DNA from: CAXBMB01 sp052078155
Lineage (GTDB): Bacteria; Pseudomonadota; Alphaproteobacteria; Kiloniellales; DSM-21159
NCBI GenBank assembly: GCA_052078155.1
Contig: JBQJBP010000001.1
Span: forward strand, 2,542,001 to 2,606,000
Direction of reading: 5' to 3'
Length of the DNA stretch: 64,000 bases
Shown here: positions 52,037-60,864 of the stretch, piece by piece
Numbering within the stretch: position 1 is the first letter of the stretch
Layout: each line of letters starts with the position of its first letter
Made by a program: the position numbers and the translations under genes
Notes under the pieces: generated by a model
What the model saw: only the letters and a program-made list of their open reading frames with translations
Databases searched by the model: none
Told to the model about the DNA's origin: nothing

Positions 52037-53398
52037 ATGGATACAAATCTCGACGCTCTCACCACGTTATTTACCGAGTTCTATTACTGGGTAACCGTGG
52101 TGTTCATGTTCCTCATTCACGTGGGCTTTTGTATGTATGAGGTGGGCGCCAGCCGCCGCCGCAACCACATGCACACGCTGATGAAAAACACCATGGTGAT
52201 CCCACTGGTCACCGTCACCTTCTTCTTCTTTGGCTGGTGGATCTACTTCGCCTTTCCCAACGGGCCCTTCATCTTCGAAGGCAAAGGCATCGATTTCGAA
52301 GCCGCTTCATTCGCCCGCCCCTGGGATCCGTCCATGGGGACAAATCTGAGCGATCACATCACCGGTGTGTTCTGGGCCGCCTTCCTGCTCTTCTCCTGGA
52401 CGGCTGCCTCCATCGTGTCCGGTGCAGTGATTGAACGTATCCGCGTTGGCGCCTTCTGGATTTTGGCTGTTGTGATTGGGTCCGGTACCTGGATCATCGA
52501 CGCTGCCTGGGGCTGGCACTGGGACGGCTGGATGGTCAAGATGCTGGGCTACCATGATGCCTATGCATCGGGCGTGATCCATGCCATTGCCGGCGGTTTT
52601 GCTTTGGGTGTTCTGGTGGTGCTTGGCCCCCGTCTGGCCAAGTTCCGTGCGGATGGTACCCCGCGGGATATTCCGCCTCACAACCCCTGGCTGGTGACCA
52701 TTGGTCTCTTCCTGATCTACACCGGCTTCTGGGGCTTCTACGCGGCCTGTAACGTGCCCATCATCTCCCCCGAAGGGATCGGTGGTCAGATCACAGGTGT
52801 CACCTGGACCGCAACCAACATCTATCTGGCTCCGACCACACTGTCTGCCATTACCTTTAACTTCCTGATGTCTCTGTCAGGTGGTCTGATGGTGGCTTAT
52901 CTGGTCTCTAAGGGCGATGCCTTCTGGACCTACTCCGGTGGTCTGGCCGGGGTGATCACCGCCTCCGCCGGTAACGACCTCTATCACCCGATGCAGGCCA
53001 TGCTGATTGCTGGTTTCGGTGCCTTCTGCGCCTACAAACTGCACTACTGGGTGGAGCGGAAGTTCAAGATCGACGATGCCGTTGGCGCCGTGGCCGTTCA
53101 TGGCTACGCAGGCTTCATCGGCCTGGTCATCTGCGGCTTCATGCTCTGGGGTCAGCCTTCTTCACCGTACGAAGGCTATGCCGCGATCAACCCGCTGGGC
53201 ATGTTCATCGGTGCGATCATCATGTTCGGTGTGCTGGGCTTCCTGCCTGCCTTCATCATCTCTAAAATCCTGAACAGCATGGGTCTGCTTCGGGTGCCTG
53301 AGAAAGTGGAACTGGAAGGTCTCGACTTCGATACCCACGAGAACTATCAGGCCGCTGTTGATGAAGTGGTTGCCGCTGAATTGGCAATGGTCAAGTGA
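52037..53398 (+). CDS. amt: Ammonium/methylammonium transporter, Amt family
   Basis: Amt proteins conduct ammonium across the inner membrane as trimers. The 453-residue protein has about 11 membrane spans. The twin pore histidines His182 (GVIHAIAG) and His355 (AVHGYAG) and the recruiting Asp174, eight residues before the first His, are kept. GGLAGVITASAGND matches the family motif. The sequence is divergent from E. coli AmtB (no signal peptide, WGWHWDGW in the mid-region). Placed after dmmABC, it may import ammonium or methylated amines. A RBS with eight bases AGGGGGGG precedes the ATG. Confidence 0.9.
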   Translation: MDTNLDALTTLFTEFYYWVTVVFMFLIHVGFCMYEVGASRRRNHMHTLMKNTMVIPLVTVTFFFFGWWIYFAFPNGPFIFEGKGIDFEAASFARPWDPSMGTNLSDHITGVFWAAFLLFSWTAASIVSGAVIERIRVGAFWILAVVIGSGTWIIDAAWGWHWDGWMVKMLGYHDAYASGVIHAIAGGFALGVLVVLGPRLAKFRADGTPRDIPPHNPWLVTIGLFLIYTGFWGFYAACNVPIISPEGIGGQITGVTWTATNIYLAPTTLSAITFNFLMSLSGGLMVAYLVSKGDAFWTYSGGLAGVITASAGNDLYHPMQAMLIAGFGAFCAYKLHYWVERKFKIDDAVGAVAVHGYAGFIGLVICGFMLWGQPSSPYEGYAAINPLGMFIGAIIMFGVLGFLPAFIISKILNSMGLLRVPEKVELEGLDFDTHENYQAAVDEVVAAELAMVK

Positions 53399-53430
53399 CC
53401 GGCTGGTCCAACTAGATAAGGAGATAAAAA

Positions 53431-53649
53431 ATGGCTACCAACGGTATGTCAGATTGGGCCGTCGACCTGGCTGATGTCGGAGCGGTCTACCCCTTCCAGG
53501 GGACCGAAGGCATCCTCTACATCGTCGCCCTTGTTTTCTGGATCGGCTTTCATGTGATCCAGCTGCGTCAGGAAGCAGAGGAGATTGAACGGGAAACCAA
53601 TGCCGACAGGGATGGTTCCCACACCAGGGATGCAATAAAACGCTTCTAG
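53431..53649 (+). CDS. Small single-span membrane protein downstream of amt
   Basis: The 72-residue protein has one membrane segment (ILYIVALVFWIGFHVIQL, about 28-45) followed by a charged tail (QEAEEIERETNADRD). AAGGAG lies upstream of the ATG and it is only 32 bp after amt, with a shared terminator, so it is co-transcribed. I recognise no family. It may be an accessory subunit of this Amt. Confidence 0.75.
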   Translation: MATNGMSDWAVDLADVGAVYPFQGTEGILYIVALVFWIGFHVIQLRQEAEEIERETNADRDGSHTRDAIKRF

Positions 53650-53682
53650 CGCTTCTCGTTCATCTCAGATGAGCTGACAAAG

Positions 53683-53720
53683 GAAAGCCGACTGCGATCA
53701 TCGCAGTCGGCTTTCTGTCT
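53683..53720 (+). terminator. Intrinsic terminator after the amt operon
   Basis: AAAGCCGACTGCGA and TCGCAGTCGGCTTT form a perfect 14-bp hairpin with a tiny loop, followed by CTGTCTCT. The A-tract/T-tract symmetry is typical. Confidence 0.8.
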
Positions 53721-53780
53721 CTCCTCAGTCGGAGGATCGGGTTGGGAAGCCGACCGTTACACTGTTACCCAAAGCGAGAC

Positions 53781-53860
53781 TGATCCTCTAAAACACTGGA
53801 AAAGACTTTCACGCCTCAGCCATTAACATGAAGTGATTGCACTTCAGACAATTTGGCTCT
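53781..53860 (+). repeat. Right-half copy of the intergenic repeat
   Basis: TGATCCTCTAAAACACTGGAAAAGA through AAGTGATTGCACTTCAGACAATTTGGCTCT matches the right 80 bases of the 136-bp family. Confidence 0.7.
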
Positions 53861-53917
53861 CAAGCCAAATGTGCCGTTAAAGCAGTTTGTCCCTGAACCA
53901 TCAGACAAGAGTAAAAC

Positions 53918-54412
53918 ATGGGTTTTCGTGACGCCGTTTCAGCCGTTCCTGCCAAACCGATCATGGCGTTTGCCGTCGCCATCACTGCCATGGCCGCCGC
54001 CTGGCACGGCTGGACCCTTCACAGCATCTGCACGGGCCGCGCGGACCTGACGGCCGCGCTGGAAAGCTGGGCCAAAGAAGCCAAGGCAAACCCAACACAG
54101 GCCTTTGACCTGGAGGGTGTTACAGACAAGGAATGGACTCAGATACGCATTTCCCAGGGTTTGACCACCCTCGGCCCCAGCCAGAACTGCCCCTTTGACT
54201 GGCACTGGAGCAATCAAGAACGTGAAGCGATGGCCCAGGCCGGCAATCTGACGTTAATTGGTTTCTTCAACCAGGATCGCCTGATTGAAATTGCTGACTT
54301 CGACCGCCAGTGGGCCAGGTTTGCCACCGACGACCAGCCCATCGACAGGCAGGACGCCCGTTTCAAAGTGACCCAGAACAACCCGGCTCAGTTGGAACTG
54401 TCCGCCAACTGA
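53918..54412 (+). CDS. Hypothetical membrane-anchored protein
   Basis: The 164-residue product has one N-terminal hydrophobic segment (PIMAFAVAITAMAAAWHGW, about 14-32) and then a soluble, probably periplasmic domain with two Cys (HSICTG, QNCPFDW) and a C-terminal FKVTQNNPAQLELSAN. I recognise no family. The ribosome site is weak. It stands alone between repeats and a convergent thioredoxin-like gene. Confidence 0.6.
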   Translation: MGFRDAVSAVPAKPIMAFAVAITAMAAAWHGWTLHSICTGRADLTAALESWAKEAKANPTQAFDLEGVTDKEWTQIRISQGLTTLGPSQNCPFDWHWSNQEREAMAQAGNLTLIGFFNQDRLIEIADFDRQWARFATDDQPIDRQDARFKVTQNNPAQLELSAN

Positions 54413-54545
54413 CCGGGTGGTCCTGTAACGTTCCTCCACACCAGCGACAAAGCCCCTTGCAGCTTTTCAGAGATCGCTTTCCTTTACCGGCGATCCAATT
54501 GTGCTGCTGAAACTGCAGGGGGCGGCTGACAAGACCGTCGGGCCG

Positions 54546-55100
54546 TCAGGCGGCCTTCCATTTGATGGAGCACCCCATGGACGCAATCTGTTCCATCGGG
54601 CCCTGCGCACCGGAGGCAACCTGCATCATAGCATTGTAGAGATCCCGATCCGGGTTCACTGCTGCGGCGTTGTTCGCACCGGAGTCCAGACGCCCGCGGT
54701 ATTGCAGTCCCCCTGAAGCATCAAAACCAAAGAAGTCCGGTGTACAGACGGCATCATAGGCCCGGGCCACCTGCTGGCTTTCATCGAAGAGATAGGGAAA
54801 AGAAAACCCTTTCTCGTCGGCCAGAACTTTCATTCTGTCAAAGGAATCAGCCGGGTAAGCTTTGGTGTCATTGGCATTAATGGCCGCCACACCGATGCCC
54901 AGATCCTGAAGGGCCAGAGCCTCTCTTACCAACCGGTCCAGAACGGCAATCACATAGGGGCAGTGGTTGCACATGAAGACAATCACTGTGCCTTTCTGTC
55001 CAGCCACATCAGCAAACCCATAGGTCCTGCCATCTGTTGCCGGAAGGGTGAAGTCTGGTGCTTTCCAGCCAAAGTCACAAAGAGAACTGCTTACAGCCAT
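54546..55100 (-). CDS. Thioredoxin-like/AhpC-type redox protein
   Basis: The 184-residue protein has the thioredoxin/peroxiredoxin fold with CNHCPYV as active-site motif (residue about 44), FGWKAPDFTLPATDGRTY before it and FPYLFDESQQVARAY after it. This subgroup is common in proteobacteria and lacks a signal peptide. It would act as a thiol oxidoreductase or peroxidase. AGGAAAGGTTAG precedes the ATG. Confidence 0.88.
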   Translation of the reverse strand: MAVSSSLCDFGWKAPDFTLPATDGRTYGFADVAGQKGTVIVFMCNHCPYVIAVLDRLVREALALQDLGIGVAAINANDTKAYPADSFDRMKVLADEKGFSFPYLFDESQQVARAYDAVCTPDFFGFDASGGLQYRGRLDSGANNAAAVNPDRDLYNAMMQVASGAQGPMEQIASMGCSIKWKAA

Positions 55101-55392
55101 GGCGTTCTAACCTTTCCTGTTCAGAGCCAGACGTGTTCCGGTGGAATGCCTTCGCGACGGGCCGTGAAGCATGATCCATCCTCTGATTTCGGCTCATGTT
55201 GTGATGTGGCCGTTTTGCCCGGACATTACAAACAATTCCAAGCCGTCCCTCATGCGATTGAATCGCTCCACAGGGTGACACGTTTTGGCAACAAAAGCGC
55301 AAAAAGACTGCCCAGTTCAATCGCACAAATATGAAACAAAGCGGGTGTAAAGCTCCGGGCTGAAATTTTTGATCCTCTCATGGAACAGCCCA

Positions 55393-57447
55393 ATGAACTT
55401 CAAACGCACCCTTTTGTCTGCCGCAGCCCTGATGGCTTTCAGCGCCCCGGCTTTGGCGAACTGCCCCGTCCCCACCGTTGGAGACATGAAGGGCCTGAAC
55501 TCCGCCTATCCTCAACAGTTCGAGCTGAAGGAACTTCAGGATCAGGCCAACTGCAGCCTGTCCTTCTCCGACAACCCGGCCATTGCTGACCTGAACGGCC
55601 GCATCCTGGGCAACAAAGATCTGGCCGCTGTGGCCGAGCGTCTGCCCAGTGAGCCTCTGGTTGTTGCGCCCTATGCCAAAACCGGTTCTTACGGCGGTGT
55701 GATCACCGGCCTGTCCAAAGCCACCGAGTCCGGCACTTCCGATCTGCTGTCCGTGCGTCACGTGAACTTTGTACGCTACGCCGATGACCTGCAGACCGTT
55801 GTGCCCAACGTGGCCAAGTCCTGGAGCTGGAATGACGATTACACCCAGCTGACTTTCACGCTGCGCGCTGACCACAAATGGTCCGATGGCGAGCCTTTCA
55901 CGGCTGAAGACGTGGCTTTCTGGATGAACGACATCATCCTGAACGCAGACGTCTACGAAAAGACCCCTGACCGCTGGCTCTTCGCAGGCAAGCCGGTTCA
56001 GGTAGAAGCTCTGGACGACGTGACCGTCCGTTTCACCTTCCCGGTCCCCACCCCCGGTATCCTGAACCGCTTCGCCGTTGACTATGGCCAGCCGTTCCAG
56101 CCCAAGCACTTCCTGGGCCAGTTCATGCCCAAGTACAACGCCGACGCCGACAAGCTGGCCAAATCCTACGGCTTCGAAAACGCTGCTCAGGCTGTTGATT
56201 TCTACTACGGCGGTTCCGACTGGAAAGACGTCCCGTCTCCGCTGCTCAAAGACGCCGACAAGGCCGCCAAAATTGGCCGGGCTGTCGTGCCGACCCTGGA
56301 AAGCTACATCGTCGTCGATGAAAGCGCCGAAGGCCGTAAACTGGTTGCCAATCCCTACTTCCACATGGTTGACACCGCCGGCCAGCAGCTGCCCTACATC
56401 AACGAAATCGTTGAAACCTATGTGGCAGACAAAGAAGTCCAGAACCTCAAAATCATGAACGGTGAAGTGGTCTGGAAACAGCAGGCCGTCTTCCTGGAAG
56501 ACTTTCCGCTGCTGAAAGAAAACGAAGGCAAAGGCAACTACTCCATCACCTTCGCCCCGACCTTCGGTGAAAACGTCTTCTACTCCTTCAACCGGACCCA
56601 CAAAGACCCGGTTCTGCGGGAAATCTTCTCTGACATTCGCTTCAACCGCGCCATGTCCGTGGCTCTGAACCGTGACGAAATCAACGAGATCGTCTATCTG
56701 GGCCAGGGGACACCCATGCAGGGTGTGCCAGCAGAAGTGAAAACCGTTTCCTTCGTCACCGATGAACACCTGAACCGCGACATCGCCTACGATGTGGATC
56801 AGGCCAAGGCCCTGCTGGCTGACATGGGTCTGAAAGACAGCGACGGCGACGGCACCCTGGAACGTCCGGATGGCAAGCCGCTGGTGCTGCGTCTGGTCTA
56901 CTCTTCCCAGGGGTCCCCGGTGAAAATGCAGGAACTGGTGCGTGATTACTGGGCTGCGGTTGGGGTTCGGGTTGACCTGAAAGAGGTCACATCCGACGAG
57001 TACCGCGCATCCGGTAACAACAACGACCTGGATGTGACGGTCTGGAAGTACGACGGCAACGCCGGCCCGACCATCAGCCAGGACGTCACGGTCTTCGTGC
57101 CGCCCTTCGGTGATTTCTTCAACCCCGGCACCGGCTTCGGCTGGGCAGCCTGGAAGAAGAGCAATGGCGCCGAAGGCATGGAACCCCCTGCTGACATCAA
57201 GAAGCTGTGGGACCTGTCCGAAAAGTTCATCCAGGTGGAATTCGGCTCTGACGAATCCAACGCTCTGGGTAAGCAGATCACCGACATCCATGTCGACAAC
57301 ATGCTGAAAATCGGCACCGTTGGCGACATCGTTGCGCCCTTCCTCTACCGCAACGATCTGCAGAACGTGAAGCCGATCAAGGCCAAAACCTACGACTTCT
57401 ACTGGACTTATCCTTACCGTCCGCAGCAGTGGTTCCTGTCCAAGTAA
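55393..57447 (+). CDS. ABC transporter substrate-binding protein, family 5 (oligopeptide type)
   Basis: The secreted binding protein of the importer that follows. From the ATG at 55393 (684 residues) it has a signal peptide (LLSAAALMAFSAPALA, cut before NCPVP). The SBP_bac_5 domain follows, with NVAKSWSWNDDYTQLTFTLRADHKWSDGEPFTAEDV as its signature. It is larger than OppA/DppA (about 520-540). Very large family-5 receptors include those of the alpha-galactoside AgpA type, so the ligand could be a peptide or an oligosaccharide. Confidence 0.9.
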   Translation: MNFKRTLLSAAALMAFSAPALANCPVPTVGDMKGLNSAYPQQFELKELQDQANCSLSFSDNPAIADLNGRILGNKDLAAVAERLPSEPLVVAPYAKTGSYGGVITGLSKATESGTSDLLSVRHVNFVRYADDLQTVVPNVAKSWSWNDDYTQLTFTLRADHKWSDGEPFTAEDVAFWMNDIILNADVYEKTPDRWLFAGKPVQVEALDDVTVRFTFPVPTPGILNRFAVDYGQPFQPKHFLGQFMPKYNADADKLAKSYGFENAAQAVDFYYGGSDWKDVPSPLLKDADKAAKIGRAVVPTLESYIVVDESAEGRKLVANPYFHMVDTAGQQLPYINEIVETYVADKEVQNLKIMNGEVVWKQQAVFLEDFPLLKENEGKGNYSITFAPTFGENVFYSFNRTHKDPVLREIFSDIRFNRAMSVALNRDEINEIVYLGQGTPMQGVPAEVKTVSFVTDEHLNRDIAYDVDQAKALLADMGLKDSDGDGTLERPDGKPLVLRLVYSSQGSPVKMQELVRDYWAAVGVRVDLKEVTSDEYRASGNNNDLDVTVWKYDGNAGPTISQDVTVFVPPFGDFFNPGTGFGWAAWKKSNGAEGMEPPADIKKLWDLSEKFIQVEFGSDESNALGKQITDIHVDNMLKIGTVGDIVAPFLYRNDLQNVKPIKAKTYDFYWTYPYRPQQWFLSK

Positions 57448-57465
57448 CCCTGCCCCAAAAAGGAG

Positions 57466-57496
57466 GCCCAGAGCGCCAAGCTGCGCTCTGGGCTTT
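57466..57496 (+). terminator. Hairpin after the binding-protein gene (attenuating)
   Basis: GCCCAGAGCG pairs perfectly with CGCTCTGGGC around an 8-nt loop, followed by TTTCG. The T-run is short, so read-through into the permease genes is likely; such hairpins let the binding protein be made in excess. Confidence 0.65.
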
Positions 57497-57560
57497 CGCA
57501 TATCTGGAGGTTGATCCCTGGGGCCGGATGCAACTGGCGCCTGACCCCTTACGGCCCGTC

Positions 57561-57640
57561 ACCCTCTAACTTACTGAAAAGAGACAAAATCACGCTTTTT
57601 GCCGGGTCACCTGATGGCCTCGCGTCAAGCCTTTGACTCT
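57561..57640 (+). repeat. Degenerate right-half copy of the intergenic repeat
   Basis: ACCCTCTAACTTACTGAAAAGAGACAAAATCACGC... through TTTGACTCT matches the right part of the 136-bp family, with a diverged middle. Its end lies immediately before the ribosome site (AAGGA) of the permease gene. Confidence 0.6.
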
Positions 57641-57652
57641 AAGGATGCCCCC

Positions 57653-58645
57653 ATGTTGCGTTTTACGCTGAAACGGGTCCTCGGCATGATCGTGACCATG
57701 GCGTTGGTCTCAATCATGGTCTTTCTGATCATGGAGATCCCGCCCGGTGACTATGCTGACCGCTATGCCTTCCGAAAGTACTCAGGCACCGGTGTCAATG
57801 TTACCGAAGCCGACATTCAGGCCATTCGCGTGAACCTGGGATTGGACCGTCCCCTGGTCCTGCGATACTTCGACTGGATCGGTGGCATTGTTCTGCGGGG
57901 CGACTTCGGACAGGCCTTTGCCTTTGAAACCTCCGTGGTGAAGGTGATCGGCGACAAGGCCTGGCTCACCCTGGGCATCCTTTTTTCCACCCTGATCCTG
58001 ACCTATGCCATCTCCATTCCTGTGGGGATCTATGCAGCTGTGCGCCGGGCTTCTCTGGCTGACTATGGCCTGACAGTCTTCTCCTATCTGGGGCTGGCCC
58101 TGCCTAACTTCCTGCTGGCTCTCATCCTGCTCTATCTGGCCAACAAGTACTTTGGAGCAGATATCGGCGGCCTGTTCTCAAAAGAGTATCAGGATGCTCC
58201 CTGGTCCTTTGCCAAGGCCTGGGATCTGATCAAACATCTCTGGCTGCCGTCTTTCGTGCTGGCCTGGTCTGCCGTCGCCTACCAGATCCAGACCGTGCGC
58301 GCGACCATGTCAGACGAACTGAACAAGCTCTCTGTCACCGCCGCCCGGGCCCGGGGCATTCCCGAGAGCAAACTGCTGCTTAAGTACCCGGCGCGCCTGG
58401 CCATCAATCCGATCGTCTCCACCATCGGCTTTGATGTGAACCGCATTTTTTCAGAGCTGCCGGTGGTTGCCGTGGTGCTGGGTCTGACGGAGCTGGGCGA
58501 GCTTCTGCTGCGGGCTTATCTGGATCTGGACATGTATGTGGCCGGAGCCATTCTGCTGCTGCTGACCTTCATGATTGTCTTCATGAACTTCCTGTCTGAC
58601 ATCCTCTTGGCGTGGCTGGATCCGCGCATCAAGCTGGAGGCCTGA
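57653..58645 (+). CDS. ABC transporter permease, DppB/OppB type
   Basis: Inner-membrane permease one of the importer: 330 residues from the ATG at 57653, which has AAGGA upstream. It has the N-terminal segment RFTLKRVLGMIVTMALVSIMVFLIME, about six spans, and the coupling (EAA) loop TAARARGIPESKLLLKYPARLAINP near residue 230. The next permease gene follows after 3 bp. Confidence 0.92.
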   Translation: MLRFTLKRVLGMIVTMALVSIMVFLIMEIPPGDYADRYAFRKYSGTGVNVTEADIQAIRVNLGLDRPLVLRYFDWIGGIVLRGDFGQAFAFETSVVKVIGDKAWLTLGILFSTLILTYAISIPVGIYAAVRRASLADYGLTVFSYLGLALPNFLLALILLYLANKYFGADIGGLFSKEYQDAPWSFAKAWDLIKHLWLPSFVLAWSAVAYQIQTVRATMSDELNKLSVTAARARGIPESKLLLKYPARLAINPIVSTIGFDVNRIFSELPVVAVVLGLTELGELLLRAYLDLDMYVAGAILLLLTFMIVFMNFLSDILLAWLDPRIKLEA

Positions 58646-58648
58646 GCC

Positions 58649-59800
58649 ATGACCGATATGACTTCAGAGCCTCTGTCCAAAGAAGAACTGGCAGAACAGG
58701 AACGGCTGCAGAAATACTACTCCGCCTCCCAATGGACCCTGATCTGGTGGCGCTTCCGGCGACACCGCATGGCCATGGCCGCCGCCGCTGTTCTGGCCGT
58801 CATGGCGGGCCTGGGGCTTTTTGCCGAGTTTTTCGCTCCCTATGGCACCACCACCCGGGATGTGAAGTATATTGACGGCGCGCCCCAGATCCCCCAGTTC
58901 TGCGACCAGAACGGCTGCAGCCTGCTGCCCTTCGTCCACGGCGTCACCACCAAGCGTGACCCGGTTACCCTGCGCTCCATCTCAGTGCCCGATCCGGAAA
59001 AACGCATTCATCTGACGTTTTTTGCCAAAGGCGAAGAAGTGGACCTGCTGGGGTTCCTCCCCATCAACCGCCACTTCTTCGGTCTGGATGATCCCAAAGC
59101 CAAGCTGCACCTCTGGGGCACGGATGACCTGGGGCGGGACGTCTTCTCCCGCACGCTCTACGCCACCCGGACGTCACTATCCATCGGCGTCATCGGCGTG
59201 CTGATTTCCTTCATCATGGCCCTGATCATCGGCGGGATAGCTGGTTATGCCGGCGGCCTGACCGACAGCCTGATTCAGCGGGTGACGGAGGTCATTCGAG
59301 TGGTCCCCATCATTCCCCTTTACATGGGACTGGCGGCCGCCATGCCCAAAGAGTGGTCCACCACCCAGGTCTATTTCGCCATGACCTTGTTGCTGGGCTT
59401 TTTTGGCTGGCCCACCCTGGCCCGGCGCATCCGTTCGCAACTGCTGTCCATCCGCCATGAAGACTATGTGGTGGCGGCCCGCCTTGCGGGGGCCAGACCC
59501 GGCCGGATCATTGCCCAGCACATGCTGCCCAGCTTCACCAGTTTCATCATCGTCGATCTGGTGATCTCTTTTCCTTACATGATCCTCAGCGAAACAGCTC
59601 TGTCCTTCGTGGGGCTGGGCCTGCGGCCCCCCACCGTCAGCTGGGGCGTCCTCTTGCAGCAGGCCCAGTCGGTCCGGGTCATCGAGCAAACCCCCTGGCT
59701 GTTCATACCGGCGATCTTTGTCGTCCTGGCTGTGCTGGCCTTCACCGTCATCGGCGATGGTCTGCGCGACGCAGCTGACCCCTACAGCGACAGCAAGTAA
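58649..59800 (+). CDS. ABC transporter permease, DppC/OppC type with long extracytoplasmic insert
   Basis: Permease two: 383 residues against about 300 for DppC. After TM1 (MAMAAAAVLAVMAGLGLFAEFF) there is an extra periplasmic segment of about 100 residues (near 60-165) before LGTDDLGRDVFSR-type WGTDDLGRDVFSRTLYATR. The coupling loop is VVAARLAGARPGRIIAQHMLPS. The insert resembles that of YejE-like permeases. Confidence 0.92.
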   Translation: MTDMTSEPLSKEELAEQERLQKYYSASQWTLIWWRFRRHRMAMAAAAVLAVMAGLGLFAEFFAPYGTTTRDVKYIDGAPQIPQFCDQNGCSLLPFVHGVTTKRDPVTLRSISVPDPEKRIHLTFFAKGEEVDLLGFLPINRHFFGLDDPKAKLHLWGTDDLGRDVFSRTLYATRTSLSIGVIGVLISFIMALIIGGIAGYAGGLTDSLIQRVTEVIRVVPIIPLYMGLAAAMPKEWSTTQVYFAMTLLLGFFGWPTLARRIRSQLLSIRHEDYVVAARLAGARPGRIIAQHMLPSFTSFIIVDLVISFPYMILSETALSFVGLGLRPPTVSWGVLLQQAQSVRVIEQTPWLFIPAIFVVLAVLAFTVIGDGLRDAADPYSDSK

Positions 59801-59808
59801 GGAAGGCT

Positions 59809-60864
59809 GTGTCCCCCATGTCCACTCATTCAGCATCCACCGCAGATCGGACCGCTTCCAGCCTGCTCAAGGTCGAAGATCTCTCCATCTCCTTTCGCAC
59901 CGACGAAGGACTGATCACGCCTGTCCAGGGCGTCAGCTTTGAAATCCACAAAGGCAAAACCCTGGGGCTGGTTGGAGAATCCGGCTCCGGAAAATCCATC
60001 TCCACCAAAGCTCTCATGCGCCTGTTGCCCGGCAACTCCTCCCTGGGGGAGCAGACGCGCATGCACTACAGGGACAAAAGCGGCAAAGAGATCAAAATCG
60101 AAACTCTCTCGCCCAGATCACGGCAGCTACGCCATCTGCGCGGCGGGGAGATCGGCATGATCTTTCAGGAGCCTATGGCCAGCTTCTCCCCGGTCTATTC
60201 CATCGGCAATCAGATGATTGAGGCCATCCGTCTGCACCGGGGATTGAAGAAAAAGCAGGCCCGGGAACTGGCCATCGAAATGCTGGACAAGGTGGGCATC
60301 TCCAATGCTCCGGCCCGCATCGATCAATACCCTCACGAGATTTCAGGGGGCATGCGGCAGCGGGCTATGATCGCCCTGACCCTGTCGGCCGGACCGGCCC
60401 TTCTGATCGCTGACGAACCCACCACAGCTCTGGATGTCACCATCCAGGCCCAGGTGCTGTCTTTGATGAGTGACCTGCAGCGGGACCTGGGTATGGGCAT
60501 GATCTTCATCACCCACGACCTGGGGGTCATCGCCCATGTGGCTGACGAAGTGGCGGTCATGTATCTGGGCACCATTGTGGAACGAGGCCCCACGCGGGAA
60601 ATCATTACTGCCCCCAAGCATCCCTATACCAAGGGTCTGCTGGCGGCCATCCCCAGCCTCGAAAAACTGCACGACCGCCTCTCCCCCGTGCCCGGCGACA
60701 TTCCCAGCCCGACCGAACGGCCCCCTGGCTGTCCTTTCCACACGCGCTGCGCCGACGCCATTGCAGGCCTGTGCAATACCAAGATGCCCCGCGAAACGAC
60801 CCCTGCCCCAAGGCGCGGGGTGCGCTGCTGGCTGCATGACACTCAGGAAGGCCTGTCCGCATGA
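59809..60864 (+). CDS. ABC transporter ATP-binding protein, DppD/OppD type
   Basis: The 351-residue ATPase has Walker A GESGSGKS, Q-loop IFQEPMASFSP, signature SGGMRQRAM, Walker B LLIADEPTTALD, switch His in ITHDLG. The C-terminal oligopeptide-family domain (YTKGLLAAIPSL, and PTERPPGCPFHTRC with its Cys motif) is complete. The GTG at 59809 follows AAGGAAGG closely; the ATG at 59818 is an alternative start. ATGA overlap with the next gene. Confidence 0.93.
   Translation: MSPMSTHSASTADRTASSLLKVEDLSISFRTDEGLITPVQGVSFEIHKGKTLGLVGESGSGKSISTKALMRLLPGNSSLGEQTRMHYRDKSGKEIKIETLSPRSRQLRHLRGGEIGMIFQEPMASFSPVYSIGNQMIEAIRLHRGLKKKQARELAIEMLDKVGISNAPARIDQYPHEISGGMRQRAMIALTLSAGPALLIADEPTTALDVTIQAQVLSLMSDLQRDLGMGMIFITHDLGVIAHVADEVAVMYLGTIVERGPTREIITAPKHPYTKGLLAAIPSLEKLHDRLSPVPGDIPSPTERPPGCPFHTRCADAIAGLCNTKMPRETTPAPRRGVRCWLHDTQEGLSA

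Noticed and set aside
55378..57501. Long minus-strand open frame (707 codons) covering the binding-protein gene
   Set aside because: The plus-strand frame has a signal peptide and the family-5 binding-protein signature; the minus-strand frame has no start signal or known domain and is a shadow of GC-rich codon use.
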